DNA of 64,000 bases from Scatophagus argus (lineage: Eukaryota; Chordata; Actinopteri; Scatophagidae). Location of the stretch: NCBI RefSeq assembly GCF_020382885.2, contig NC_058496.1:25028501-25092500 (forward strand), written 5' to 3'. Within the stretch, counting starts at the first letter, position 1, and every line of letters starts with the position of its first letter. This document shows, in pieces, positions 48,300 to 59,136 of this stretch. The notes under the pieces are model-generated. The model did no database searches and was not told the origin of the DNA. It saw only the letters and a list, made by a program, of their open reading frames with translations. The position numbers and the translations under genes are program-made.

Positions 48300-49384
48300 A
48301 TTATCAACTTTTGAGTAGATTTTTTCAGTTAAGTTGGGAACCAGTGGGAAACCCCATAGGGGTGGACATTTTCTGTACTGAAAACCCCTCAAGAAAAGTT
48401 GTCCAAACGTGGTCGAAGTTGGAAGTGAACTGAATTATTTTGACCATTATGGATTTTCCCCTGGTCTGCGGTTTGAGTGTGGTGTTTGGACATTTTCTGG
48501 ACAGAGGCGGGAGTTGAGGACCATTTTGCCCCAGCAGGTAAGCTAACTAAGTGTGTTGTTAGGGTTTTCTACAAGCACTTAACGACATTTCCAGTCCTTC
48601 ACCTACTTCTATGCTAAGGTTTTATTTCAGAGCATCGGCCAAGCTCGTTCGACCCCCACAAAAAGTAATGTTTGATACCGTTTAATGTTAATCACGTCTG
48701 AAATTCAGATACAGACTTTCATCACTAAATGACGGTATGTCAGACTGGCTTTTTTACTGAACGTCTGCTGTAGTAAAGCTTATTAGCTTATTACCCGGTT
48801 TGTAATCGGTTTTAATGTTGTCCTTGTGTGGAGACATGATGTTAGCATTGACCAACAAACTGCCGCCCATGTAAGCTGGGCGGGCGTCGTCATGCATACG
48901 CTTTCATGGGTCAGTGTATGGCAGACGTGCGCCAATTATATAACAGTGATGTAAGTAACTTGCACATTAGCTAACGTTGTTTTTCTTTTTATCAATAGAC
49001 ATTGTTTATCCGGTGCTGCACTTTTACTTTACAATGATGTATAAAGCTCACTGGACAGTTTGACAGCTGGTGTGACTTTGTCTAATGTCCTTAATCACTT
49101 TAAGTTAATTGTCACATACAAATTAAAGTTGTGCTTCATGTTCTGTGTTCAGAGCTTTTTACATAATGGGAAAGGAGACAGAATATTTGAGGAATAATTG
49201 TTGTGTGTTGTTGATGTCACATTACAGATAGTATTAATTTTTCCATAGTTGTCTCAATTATATGCCTGATATAGAAGAATGGTCATATATAAGTTAATAT
49301 GATTCCCTACATACTGTTTTGTGTTGTCTCTGGTTTTGGCTTGTTGATGTGTTCAGCTCCTGCATCTAGGGATTCCTTATGTGT

Positions 49385-49442
<58 letters not shown>

Positions 49443-50111
49443 GCTGTTACAATTAGATTTCAGGCAAGTAGGCCTGCAGGCGACGTTGATAAAATTTTTA
49501 TCATGATATATATTTTTGTCATATCAGGAGATTTCAATCCCAATAATAAGTTTAACATAATAATCTAATATGTAATACTCTCTGTAAGTCTCTTTAAATG
49601 TTTAGGTTTTCTTATAAGTACATTCAGAATATATTACAATGTTTTTGACCAAATACTTTCATTAATTTTGCAACAATATTGTAGTAATCATCAGTAATAT
49701 GGATATAACAACTAAATGGGTAAAAGAAAATAATAGAACATCAAGGACAGTCTGGTAAGTTAGGAAAATCACATTGGCCATTTGATATATCCTCTTCTCT
49801 CTGCATGACAAATTCACCCTGGATATTGCCTGTTCAGTCATGGAACATCACAAATTGGGGAAATAGAGCTGTATTGTTTTTTTATGTTTACAAATTACAG
49901 GGACTGTTACAAAAGTGCTTTTAGCAAAACTGATTGTGTCCTATGTGTCTCTTGTGTTTCAGGGGTGGATTTCATGCGATGCAGATTTTGCAAGTTCACA
50001 AGCTCAAGTCAAGAGACTCTTCTGAAACATTTTCGTCTTCATCACAGACAAGGTGCACATTGGCCTTGCATTCACACAGACTGTGTATGTGCAATTGTAG
50101 CTGATGATTGA
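48300..50111 (+). pseudogene. Fragment of a C2H2-type gene (5' exon and zinc-finger exon)
   Basis: A 5' exon-like block ends at CCCCAGCAG|GTAAGC (48537). A second exon follows CTTGTGTTTCAG at 49963. From the ATG at 49974-49976 it encodes MRCRFCKFTSSSQETLLKHF, RLHHRQGAHWPCIHTDCVC, then a stop at 50109-50111. C-x2-C...H-x3-H plus the second pair C-x4/5-C is the start of a zinc-finger architecture common in multi-copy fish genes of unknown function, but the frame stops before the second finger's histidines. No downstream exons are seen. It lies inside the first intron of the cfap157-like locus, same strand. Confidence 0.45.
49388..49441 (+). repeat. (AAT)n microsatellite, about 18 units
   Basis: Perfect AAT/TAA trinucleotide run between 49388 and 49441. 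Confidence 0.98.
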
Positions 50112-50317
50112 ATAAGAAATAAAAATTGGCAAAGGTGTGGTAATATCATATGATTCCAAGCAGTTTTTTCAATTGAAAGGTAAAAAGCTAAGTCACAAGG
50201 CAAATTAAACAAGAAAAAAATATCAAAAGTCTTTACAAGCCTTCAGTATCATTAAATATTCTATGCCTGAATTATTTACTTCTCCACTCTGTGCTCTCTC
50301 TCCTATTTTGTCACAAG

Positions 50318-50585
50318 GTTGGAGAAGGACATGGAGAGTTATATGGCGAAAATGGCAGCAGAGGTGCAGCATATGGTGGACCAGAAGGTCCCAGAGACAA
50401 CCAGGTTGGCCCTTCAGGAGAACACAGAGGTTAAGGCTCATGTCAGCCTGCTGTCAAAGCAGACACAGGTCTTGATGGAGGAAAATTCTTCTCTACGGGA
50501 CTGCAAAAGTCAGCTCAGCGTGGATGTGGACATCCTGGACCAAATGCTCAGTGAGGTGTCCTGCCAAAGCTGCATCCGCACGAGG
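50318..50585 (+). pseudogene. cfap157: cfap157-like coiled-coil exon
   Basis: After a TTTTGTCACAAG acceptor the exon reads LEKDMESYMAKMAAEVQHMV, DQKVPETTRLALQENTEVKA, HVSLLSKQTQVLMEENSSLR and on to VDILDQMLSEVSCQSCIRTR|GTAGGA. It aligns by eye with the CFAP157 block LDKDRLRKEI...ETTKRAIKENN...QENEQLKGRQ, a heptad-patterned coiled coil. The entry phase accepts exon 1 (phase 2), but about 130 residues present between these two blocks in mammalian CFAP157 are not found in the 2.7 kb between. The exit phase (0) does not fit the next visible exon, which needs phase 2, so at least one further exon is missing. Confidence 0.65.
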
Positions 50586-50902
50586 GTAGGAGAAAGACTT
50601 TCTGGACAAATAGATCTATTTATGCATTACTTGAACCCAGTCAGCATTATGGGTTTTTAATACTTGCAGACAGAGCTTTAAAGATTCTGTATCTTTACTA
50701 TTACTGAATATGTGCTTATGCAAAGTTACTGGGAAAAAAAACAACAAAAAATCTGATGTTTTTATACATTAGCTGTCTTTTGATGGTTGTCATACAAAAT
50801 TAATGAAGTGCATTTCAACTAAAATAACAAGTCTAGTAAGTATGATACAAAATACCAATTAAATACACATACAACATACATTCCTTCATACAAGAAATCA
50901 TC

Positions 50903-51926
50903 AGAATCAGAATTCCTTTATTTATCCCTGGAGGGAAATTCTTGTTCTTACAGAAATTGCACATGCAGTATTCCTGACCAAGAAAGGAGAAAAGTGCGAA
51001 GTATAAAAAATAGGATAAACAATAAAGATAGGTTTTTATAAACAAAAACTAAAATCTCAAAAAGTACAGGTATTTACAAAAACTGTATTCAAATTTTTTA
51101 AGAAAAATTTAAAATGCAGGTATGTACATGTGTAGAAAACCAATATATACATTGTATATATAAAGTGAGTGTCTCCGTCACAGTGCTGAGTTTAACAGTT
51201 TGATGGCGACAGGCAGGAATGATTTCCTGTGTCGCTCTGTGGTGCATCGTGGCAGTATGAGTCTGTTGCTGAACGAGCTCCTGTAGCCGATCAGTGTGGA
51301 GAGGGTGAGAGGGAAAGTCCAGTATAGTTCTTATTTTGGACAACATCCTCCTCTCAGACAACACTGTCAGAGAGTCCAGTTTCTCTCCCACAACATGACT
51401 GGCCTTCTTGATGATTCTATTGAGTCTGTTAGTGTCCCTCACCCTCAGGCAGCTGCCCCAGCAGGCAACAGCATATGTGATGGCACTGGACACTACCGAC
51501 TCATAGAACATCCTCAGCATCGTCCTGCAGATGTTGAAGGACCTCAGTCGCCTCAGAAAGTGGACCCGGCTCTGGCCCTTTCTGTAGACCATATCCACGT
51601 TCTTGCACCAGTCCAGTTTGTGGTCTAAGTACACCCCCAGGTATTTGTATTCCTCCACCACCTCCACAGTGTCCCCTTTGATGTTGATAGGGGTCACTGG
51701 AGCCTTAGTCCTCCTCAGGTCCACCACCAGTTCCTTGGTCTTTGTCACATTGAGCTGTAGGTGGTTTTTCCCACTCCATGTGACAAAGTTGTCCACTACC
51801 ATCCTGTACTCTCTCTCATCCCCCCCAGTAATACACCCAACCACTGCAGAGTCATCAGAAAATTTCTGAAGATGGCAGGACTCTGTGCAGTGCGTAAAGT
51901 CTGTGGTGTAGATCGTGAAGAGGAAG
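50903..51926 (-). mobile_element. CR1/L2-like LINE A, 3' part (split by LINE B)
   Basis: The minus-strand frame (51844-51098 and a little upstream) continues FLFTIYTTDF, then FSDDSAVVGCITGG (catalytic DD), GKNHLQLNVTKTKELVVDLR, YLGVYLDHKLDW, GQSRVHFLRRLRSFNICR and WGSCLRVRDTNRLNRIIKKA. It ends in a 3' UTR and a (TCAGAA)-type tail near 50903-50915. The 5' continuation of the same element is at 54857-56520. The two halves were separated by insertion of LINE B. Confidence 0.92.
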
Positions 51927-54856
51927 ATAAGATAAGATGAACTTTATTGATCCCGCAGTGGGGAAATTCACCTGTTGTGGCAGCTCACAAGGACAGAAGA
52001 GGAGTGCAAAAAGCAAAGAGTGTGCAAAAACAGTTACAAAAAAATGAAGAGGTAAAATAAATTAACAATTTACACGGCAAGTAAAAACAGTACACTATAA
52101 AGCTATATACAAGTCCTCGTAGGGGAAGAAAGAGGACTAGACCATAGAATTATACAGTCTAACAGCAGCGGGAATGAAAGACCTGCGGTAGCGCTCCTTC
52201 CTACACTGAGGGTGTAGCAGTCTGCCGCTGAAGGAGCTGCTCAGAGCCTCCACTGTCTGATGCAGAGGGTGAGAGGTGTTGTCCATGATGGATGTCAGCT
52301 TGGCTAACATAATCCTCTCACCCACCTGCTCCACGGAGTCCAGTGGGCAGCCCAGGACAGAGCTAGCCCTCCTGACCAGCTTATTTAGTCTCTTCCTGTC
52401 CCGGTCCGTGCTGCCCGGTCCCCAACAGACCACAGCATACTGAATGGCAGAGGCTACCACAGAGTCATAAAAAGTCCTTAGGAGGGGCCTGCACACTCCA
52501 AAGGACCTCAGTCGCCTCAGAAGGTGGAGGCGACTTTGGCCCTTCTTGTACAGGGCATCGGTGTTATGTGACCAGTCCAGTTTATGGTTGAGGTGGACAC
52601 CCAGGTACTTGAAACTGTCCACAATCTCAATGTCCAAGCCCTGGATGTTCACTGGTGTATGTGGTAATGACCTTCTCCGAAAGTCAATCACCATCTCCTT
52701 TGTTTTACTGGTGTTTAAGCACAGGTGGTTGCGCTCACACCAGTCCACAAAGTCCACGATGACTGACCTGTACTCCGTCTCATTCCCCTCAGACACACAG
52801 CCAACAATGGCTGAGTCGTCAGAGAACTTCTGGAGGTGACATCTGCTGGTGTTGTAGGTGAAGTCCGAGGTGTAGAGGGTGAAGAGGAAAGGTGAGAGTA
52901 CTGTTCCCTGGGGGGCCCCCCGTGCTGCAGACCACCACCTCAGACACACAGTTACGCAGTCTCACATACTGTGGCCTGTTGGTGAGGTAGTCGATGATCC
53001 AAGCAGCCAAATGTCCGTCCACACCTGCTCTCTCCAGCTTCTCTCTCAGCAGCACCGGCTGAATTGTGTTGAATGCGCTAGAGAAATCAAAAAACATGAT
53101 TCTCACAGCGCTCCCAGCACTCTCCAGGTGAGTCAGCGCCCGGTGCAGCAGGTAGATGACAGCATCATCCACCCCAATGTTTGGCCTGTAGGCAAACTGC
53201 AGCGTGTCCATCGCTGTACTCGCCACAGAGCGAAGGTGACTGAGGATGAGCCTCTCCATGGTCTTCATCAGGAAGGAGTGGTGTGAAGACAGGGGGGTGA
53301 TGGGAGGTGAAGTAGAGGACAGTGATGGTGTGGTGATGGTGGTAGTGTCTGCTGGCCTGGAGATGTGTGAAGAGGGTAGAGGATGGGTGGCAGAGGGGGA
53401 GGGGTTGTAATTAAACCTGTTGAAAAATAGGTTTAATTCACTTGCCCAGCGCTGGTTGCCTTCAGCTGTCCCTCTGGCTCCACTCTGTCCATGTCCTGAG
53501 ATGGTCTTCAGGCCCCTCCACACATCTCGTGTGTTGTTATGCTCCAGCCGCTCTTCCAGCTTCTTCTTGTAGCTGTTCTTTGCCCGCCTGATTGCGTACT
53601 TGAGTTCACACACTGAACTCTTTTCTGCTCCACTCTGTCCCCAGAAAAGTTCAGTTCAGTAGGGCTTTCAGCTCAGGGGTCACCCAGGGCTTGTTGTTGG
53701 AGAAACACCGTACTCTCCGGGTTGGCAAGGTGTTCTCCACACAGAAGTTGATGTAGTCTGTGATGCAGTCGGTCAGGCCATTGATGTCGTCACCATGAGA
53801 GCTGTAAAGTGTCTCCCAGTCTGTAGTTTGGAAACAGTCCCTCAGTCTCTCACTGGCCTCATCAGTCCACACTTTCACAGACTTCTTCTGTGCAGGCTCT
53901 CTTCTCACCCTGGGTGTGTATTCAGGGAGCAGATGAACGAGACAGTGATCAGAGCGCCCGAGCGGGGGGAGGGGGGCGGAGGTGTATGCGTCTTTTACAT
54001 TAGCATACAAAAGGTCCAGCGTCTTGTTGCCCCTGGTGTGGCACTTCACATACTGTGTGAATGTGGGGAGAGTGGAAGACAGAGAGGCTCTATTGAAGTC
54101 TCCACTGATAAGCAGGAGGGACTGTGGGTGCTGTGTCTGCATCCTGGTCACTACACTGTGGAGCAACTCACAGACGGCTGCTGCATCGGCTGAGGGAGGG
54201 ATGTACACATTAAACACAATAATGTGCGAAAACTCCCTTGGGATGTAATAAGGCCGAATGCCAACAGCAAGTAACTCGATGTCTTTAGTGCAGACTTGTT
54301 CCTTAACAGAGATGTGCCCCGGGTTGCACCATCTCTCATTAATAAACACCGCCAGCCCCCCGCCTTTCCGCTTACCACAGTCCTCCACTCTCCGGTCAGC
54401 ACGCACAAGTTTGAAACCATCCAGGGAAACCACAGAGTCCGGTATCAGTCCATTCAGCCAGGTCTCAGTAAAACACATAAGGCTGCACTCCCTGTACTCC
54501 TTCTGCAGCCGGATCAGTGCTGTAAGCTCGTCGGTCTTATTGGAGAGGGAACGGACATTTCCCATAATAACGGAGGGTATATATGGTCTGTACCTCCGTT
54601 TCCTCTCCTGGATCTTTCGTCCCGCTCTGCAGCCTCTCCTTCTCCTCCGTATTTCTGCTGGAATCTCTGGTTTCTCCACGTAGAGAAGAGCAGGGCCGCA
54701 CAGAGCTAACAGCTGATCCCTGGTGTAAACAATAGAGCCATGGCTGAAGCTGACAGGGTTCCCCAGTGAAGTGCCAAAAAGGTCAAAAAAGAGCAAAAAG
54801 CAAAAAACAAAACTAATAAAAGTGGTGTCCCTGTGTGCACATTTCCTACAGTAATC
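51927..54856 (-). mobile_element. CR1/L2-like LINE B, nearly full length but defective
   Basis: The minus-strand endonuclease frame 54796-53651 contains IPSVIMGNVRSLSNKTDELT, SLMCFTETWLN, LLISGDFNRASL and LGRSDHCLVHL (AP-endonuclease motifs). It ends KPWVTPELKALLN and a stop. The reverse-transcriptase part (53613-52137) has LQFAYRPNIGVDDAVIYLLH, FFDFSSAFNTIQP, GAPQGTVLSPFLFTLYTSDF and FSDDSAIVGCV. Defects are the stop and indel near 53650, loss of about 90 residues before MKTMERLIL (compare LINE A: AGKAAGPDGVSP...LVPVPKTPRPS), and a frameshift in the GGGGGGCCCCCC run near 52910-52921. The tail is TCTTATCTTAT at 51927. Confidence 0.93.
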
Positions 54857-56520
54857 AAGGGAGAGAGGACAGTCCCCTGTGGAGCCCCGGTGTTGCTGAT
54901 CACTTCATCTGACAGGCAGCACTTCAGGCGTACATACTGCGGTCTGCCTGTCAGATAGTCTGTGATCCAGGACACCAGTGGGGCATCCACCTGCATCGCT
55001 GTCAGCTTCTCATCTGGCAGAGCCGGCCTGATGGTGCCAAACGCACTCGAGAAATCGAAGAACGTGATTCTCATAGTGCTTGCCGGCTTGTCCAGGTGGG
55101 TGTAGACTCTGTTCAGCAGGTAGATGATGGCATCGTCCACTCCAAGGCGGGGCTGGTAGGCGAACTGAAGGGGATCCTGAAGTGGTTGGTTCATGGGCCG
55201 GAGCTGTTCCAGGATGAGTTTTTCCAGGGTCTTCATGATGTGTGACGTCAGGGCCACAGGCCTGTAGTCCTTGGGGGCGCTGGGACGCGGCGTCTTCGGG
55301 ACAGGAACGAGGCATGACGTCTTCCACACCACGGGGACCCTCTGAAGACTCAGACTCAGGTTGAAGACATGATTGAGTACTCCGCTTAGCTGGGGGGCAC
55401 AGGCTTTCAGGACCCTGGGGCTCACACCATCTGGGCCTGCAGCTTTGCCTGCACGAAGTCTCAGCAGCTGTCTTCTCACTTGATCAGCTGTGAAGGTCAT
55501 CGTTGGGGTGATGGGTGGGGGAGGAGTGCATGTGGTACCCAGGTGAGACTGGTCCACCCAGGCTTCTGGGGACGAGGTGTGAGCGAGGCCATCCAGATGG
55601 AATGTGGGGGGAGGGAGAGAGGCTGGAGTGGCTGGTTGCTGCAACCGTACTGCTGAGAAGTAGTTTGAAGCGTGAATTGGGGTCCCTGTGTCGAATCTGT
55701 TAAAAAACTGATTCAGCTCATTCGCCCGTTCCACACCACCATCAACTCCTCCACTCTTTGGTCCGTAACCTATGATTGTCCTCATGCCACTCCACACCTC
55801 TCTCGTGTTGTTCTGCTGGAGTTTCCACTCCAACTTCCTCCGGTACCTCTCCTTTGCCTCCCTGATCTTTACTCTCAGGGTGCGCTGAATAGCTCTCACC
55901 TCCTCCCTATTGCCTGCTCTGAAAGCCCTCTTCTTGTCGTTGAGGATGGCTTTGATGTCCTTGGTTACCCACGGCTTGTTGTTGGGGTAACACTTTACAG
56001 TTGTGGTTGGGACAATGGTGTCCACACAGAAGTATATGTAGGCAGTGATGCACTCAGTGAGCCCATCAATGTCCTGGCCGTGGGGCTCACAGAGTGCCTG
56101 CCCGTCTGTCATCTCAAAACAGCCCAGGAGTGTCTCATTGGCCTTGTCTGTCCATCTCCTCACAATCCTTGAAGTTGTGGGCAGACGCTTTACGAGAGGC
56201 ACATAGCAGGGGGAGAGATGGATCAGGTTGTGATCTGACCTGCCTAGTGGGGGGGGGGAAGAGCTGTAACAGTCCTTTGCATTAGCATACAGCAGATCTA
56301 TTGTTCTTCCCTCTCTGGTAGGACAGTTCACAAACTGAGTGAAAGTGGGGAGTGTTTTGTCCAGGTTAGTATGGTTGAAATCACCCGAGATTGCAATGAA
56401 TGCACTCGGGTGCTGAGTCTGTATCCGGGCTACTGCAGAGTGAATAGTACAACGGACATCATGAAAACAGTGAGTTATACAGGTATGAATGTCGCTTTGC
56501 CTCATGGCACTGGGAGTAAA
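54857..56520 (-). mobile_element. CR1/L2-like LINE A, 5' part (endonuclease remnant and RT)
   Basis: A long minus-strand frame holds part of the endonuclease (AFIAISGDFNHTNL, LLYANAKDCY, PLGRSDHNLIHL), a linker, then the RT: AGKAAGPDGVSPRVLKACAP, SCLVPVPKTPRPSAPKDYRP, LQFAYQPRLGVDDAIIYLLN, FFDFSSAFGTIRP and NTGAPQGTVLSP. The frame breaks exactly where LINE B begins (54856/54857) and resumes at 51926. The 5' end is truncated near 56450-56520, so the element lacks the start of the endonuclease. Confidence 0.92.
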
Positions 56521-56651
56521 CACATAGTCTAAGCCATGCTGGTAATGAAAATCTTATGAGAAAAAATTTTAGTAATGTCTCGAAGGACATAAAATGTGCA
56601 GTGAAAAAATACACAGCAAATACAGCGTCACTGACAGTATTGTGTTTTCAG

Positions 56652-56805
56652 ACAGGGCCAGGTCTTACTGTCTGAGCAGTGCAGTGAACACATAGCCGAG
56701 GTGAGTCGGCTAGAGGCAGAGCTGCAGGAAGAGAGGAGGAGGAGGAGGAGCAGGATGAAGAGCATTATGCAGGAAGCAGCCATCACTCTCAGAGAAGCCC
56801 TGATG
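56652..56805 (+). pseudogene. cfap157: cfap157-like coiled-coil exon
   Basis: After TGTGTTTTCAG the exon reads QGQVLLSEQCSEHIAEVSRL, EAELQEERRRRRSRMKSIMQ, EAAITLREALM|GTAAAC. It corresponds to the [22 protein letters not shown] region of CFAP157, an Arg/Glu-rich coiled coil. This exon itself is open. It needs a phase-2 upstream exon, which is absent; the gap is filled by LINEs A and B. Confidence 0.62.
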
Positions 56806-57169
56806 GTAAACAAAGTCCTCCTGCTCCTGAACACCCTACATTAGGAACATCAGGACACACAAACATGTTCAAGTATCCAGTTTTAGGACAAATTAACCCA
56901 ACACATAACTTAACATAAAGGAGCTTTGTGTTTCAGCAAAATCAGAAGTGAGCACTTGAGCTGTTTTTTTGGACATTGTTAGTTGACTCAGTTCAGAAAA
57001 ATAGTGAATTAAACAGTTATCAAGGTTAGCTAATAAGCCTAGCTAACCCTTTAAGTAAGCAAAATTAAAAAGTAGCTGACCTTCCGCCTTGAATTAAAAT
57101 GACTCCCCAAATTACCTACATGTTTAGTTTTTAACTGCACATTGGAGACTGGTCAAACGAAATTTAAAT

Positions 57170-57235
57170 TTTCTGTGCTAACCCCTAGATTTTTGACAAT
57201 AAAGTACACTTTGACTTTGACTTTTGACAAATTCA
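57170..57235 (+). mobile_element. LINE/SINE 3' tail
   Basis: 'gacaataaagtacactttgactttgacttttgac' is a retroposon tail pattern (AATAAA then TTTGAC repeats). No body is recognisable. Confidence 0.5.
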
Positions 57236-57442
57236 CCACTGTGAATTAACTGTGGTGACATTAACTTCTGTACAACAACAGCCTTTCTAAACTGTACGAT
57301 GTGGTTGATCCAACATACACACCATGTCATCAAACAAAGTGCATGAAATATATTGCATGTTTACGCAATTACTGATAGATCGCTTCAGTCTCTTGGAAAT
57401 GTTTCCCTGTACAAAGCCTGATGTTGGTTCTGTTCCATGAAG

Positions 57443-57588
57443 GAGACACCTACCGAGCAATTCTCAGAGGTGGACTCTGTCCTCTAGTGGAAGCTGCTGG
57501 TGGTCTTGAACCAGCTCACACTCACCAGCCTCACCGCTGAAAACAAAAAACTGAAAGAGCTGCAGACATCTGGCCCTGAAGCAGCCAG
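57443..57588 (+). pseudogene. cfap157: cfap157-like exon with in-frame TAG
   Basis: Spliced in phase 0 from 56805, the exon reads ETPTEQFSEVDSVL, TAG (57485-57487), then WKLLVVLNQLTLTSLTAENK and KLKELQTSGPEAAR|GTGACA. It aligns with CFAP157 [20 protein letters not shown] / QLLVML, where a Gln-type codon is plausible at the stop (CAG to TAG is one change). The frame is otherwise clean on both sides and the next junction fits. Confidence 0.68.
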
Positions 57589-57944
57589 GTGACACAAGTT
57601 TGTTATACATACAACACACAGTTTTCTCGCCATTTAGAAGTTCTGTGAGTGGCTCTTTGATTTGCTTTGTACACCACATTGTGAGACTATAGTAGGCAAC
57701 AACTATATATGTTATATTGCAGAAATAATCTCTGACTTATTACTGAGTACTAAATGTAACTAATATGTTAATAGCATGTATAAGTGTAGTCCTTTGGGGG
57801 AAATCACCCAAGTCTCAGATCTTACCAATAAGGCTAATTATCACATTTCTGCTCTTGACTGATGTTGAAAGAAAAGTTTTTGCTGTCAGAATCACTGAGT
57901 GGTGCTGCTTTGTCACCATCATCCTGTTTTTTGTGTCTTTACAG

Positions 57945-58099
57945 AGCAGGAATCCTAAATCCAGCTGTGAGTTTCCAGTTGGACTTGGCCAGCTACAGGC
58001 CAGGCAATCTGAGCCTTGTAACGCGTTCCACAATGAAACACAAACACATACACTCCGGGACGGGAGCTGTCTCCAGTGTCACTCGGTTCCTCTGCACAG
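57945..58099 (+). pseudogene. cfap157: cfap157-like exon with conserved YxPGxLxLV motif
   Basis: After TGTGTCTTTACAG the exon reads AGILNPAVSFQLDLASYRPG, NLSLVTRSTMKHKHIHSGTG and AVSSVTRFLCT|GTTTGT in phase with the previous exon. LDLASYRPGNLSLVTR corresponds to the CFAP157 C-terminal block LSDITPYQPGDLGLVPR, the strongest family evidence at this locus. Confidence 0.7.
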
Positions 58100-58402
58100 G
58101 TTTGTTTCAGACCTTGAAATGCATCCATTGGGTCTGCAGGTGGCACTGTTGTGTGTTGAAGTCTTGTTTCAGTTTTCATGCTTAAAACCACTGACAGAGA
58201 AGGAATAATAATAAGAAGAAGCAGAACATGATAACTGTTGTTTCTTGCACTCTTGATATTCCAGTGGAAAGAACATCAGTTTAAAAAAAAAGTAATCTGC
58301 AAGACTAGACCTCACTTTAATTGTAGCAGATTCAAAGTGTTGTAGGTTGTTGAATACATACTTTCACCTTAAACTGACCTAATTTACTTCTTTGTCTTTC
58401 AG

Positions 58403-58467
58403 GAAGCCCACCAGTCAGAAAACAGCCGGCTCTCTTAACTCGACTGACTCAGCTGTCAGATTTCTGA
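58403..58467 (+). pseudogene. cfap157: cfap157-like last exon
   Basis: It follows TTTGTCTTTCAG and in the predicted phase reads SPPVRKQPALLTRLTQLSDF then TGA at 58465-58467. A polyadenylation signal AATAAA lies at 58687-58692. A second frame gives LNSTDSAVRFLTSRIIKPK ending at 58494; its KPK ending resembles the mammalian RPK end, so a small frame disturbance cannot be excluded here either. Confidence 0.45.
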
Positions 58468-59136
58468 CCTCCAGGATCATTAAGCCTAAATAACAGTAAC
58501 AAAACTCATCTCTTACTCATGTTAGAGAAAACCTTCATATAATAGAGAAAAGAGAGGATTCTGTTCATGTTGTCTGATGACTAACCTTCATTTACCTTCT
58601 GTCCTTTGCAAAGTACCTAAATTGAGCTTTATTTTGTTCGAAAAATGCCTTAAAGTGAGTGTGTGACTTTGCGGTCACACATTGCAAATAAAGACAAATG
58701 TTAACACTTACTGTTGGTTTGGAGGTAAAAGTGGCAATACCACAGGATAGAAATACTCTGTTACTTAAAGATAGATAAATATACTGCATTCAAAATCTTA
58801 CATAAAAGTACAAAGTATTAGTATAAAGTTATACATAAAGTAAAGGAAATAAAGTAAAAGTACTCATTACACCCATCACAACAGCTCATTTCAGAATAAC
58901 ATATGATACTGTTGCATTAACAAACATCACCTTAATGATGAAGCTGGTAAAGGTGGTGCGAATTACTTTATATACCACCGCGTTGCTTATGATTTTTCAT
59001 CAAGAGATCAATAAAGTTTTATCTTAATCTGTAATATGATCATTTTTTTGTTGATTATATTGTGTAGTATTAATCTGAATCTGTGAAGTGTAAAAAAATA
59101 AAGTAGTAACTACTAAAGTAGTAACAAAACATTGTA
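58468..59136. other. cfap157-like 3' UTR and intergenic
   Basis: It contains the poly(A) signal at 58687-58692, a dispersed-repeat copy at about 58745-58875 (AAAGTAAAGG, AAAGTAAAAGTACTCATTAC) and a LINE-type tail near 58985-59015 ('gagatcaataaagttttatctta'). No gene is seen. Confidence 0.6.

Noticed and set aside
49299-49568. Plus-strand frame with a poly-Ile run
   Set aside because: Created by the AAT microsatellite at 49388-49441.
53795-54709. Several long plus-strand open frames within the LINE region
   Set aside because: All are antisense shadows of LINE endonuclease/RT frames.
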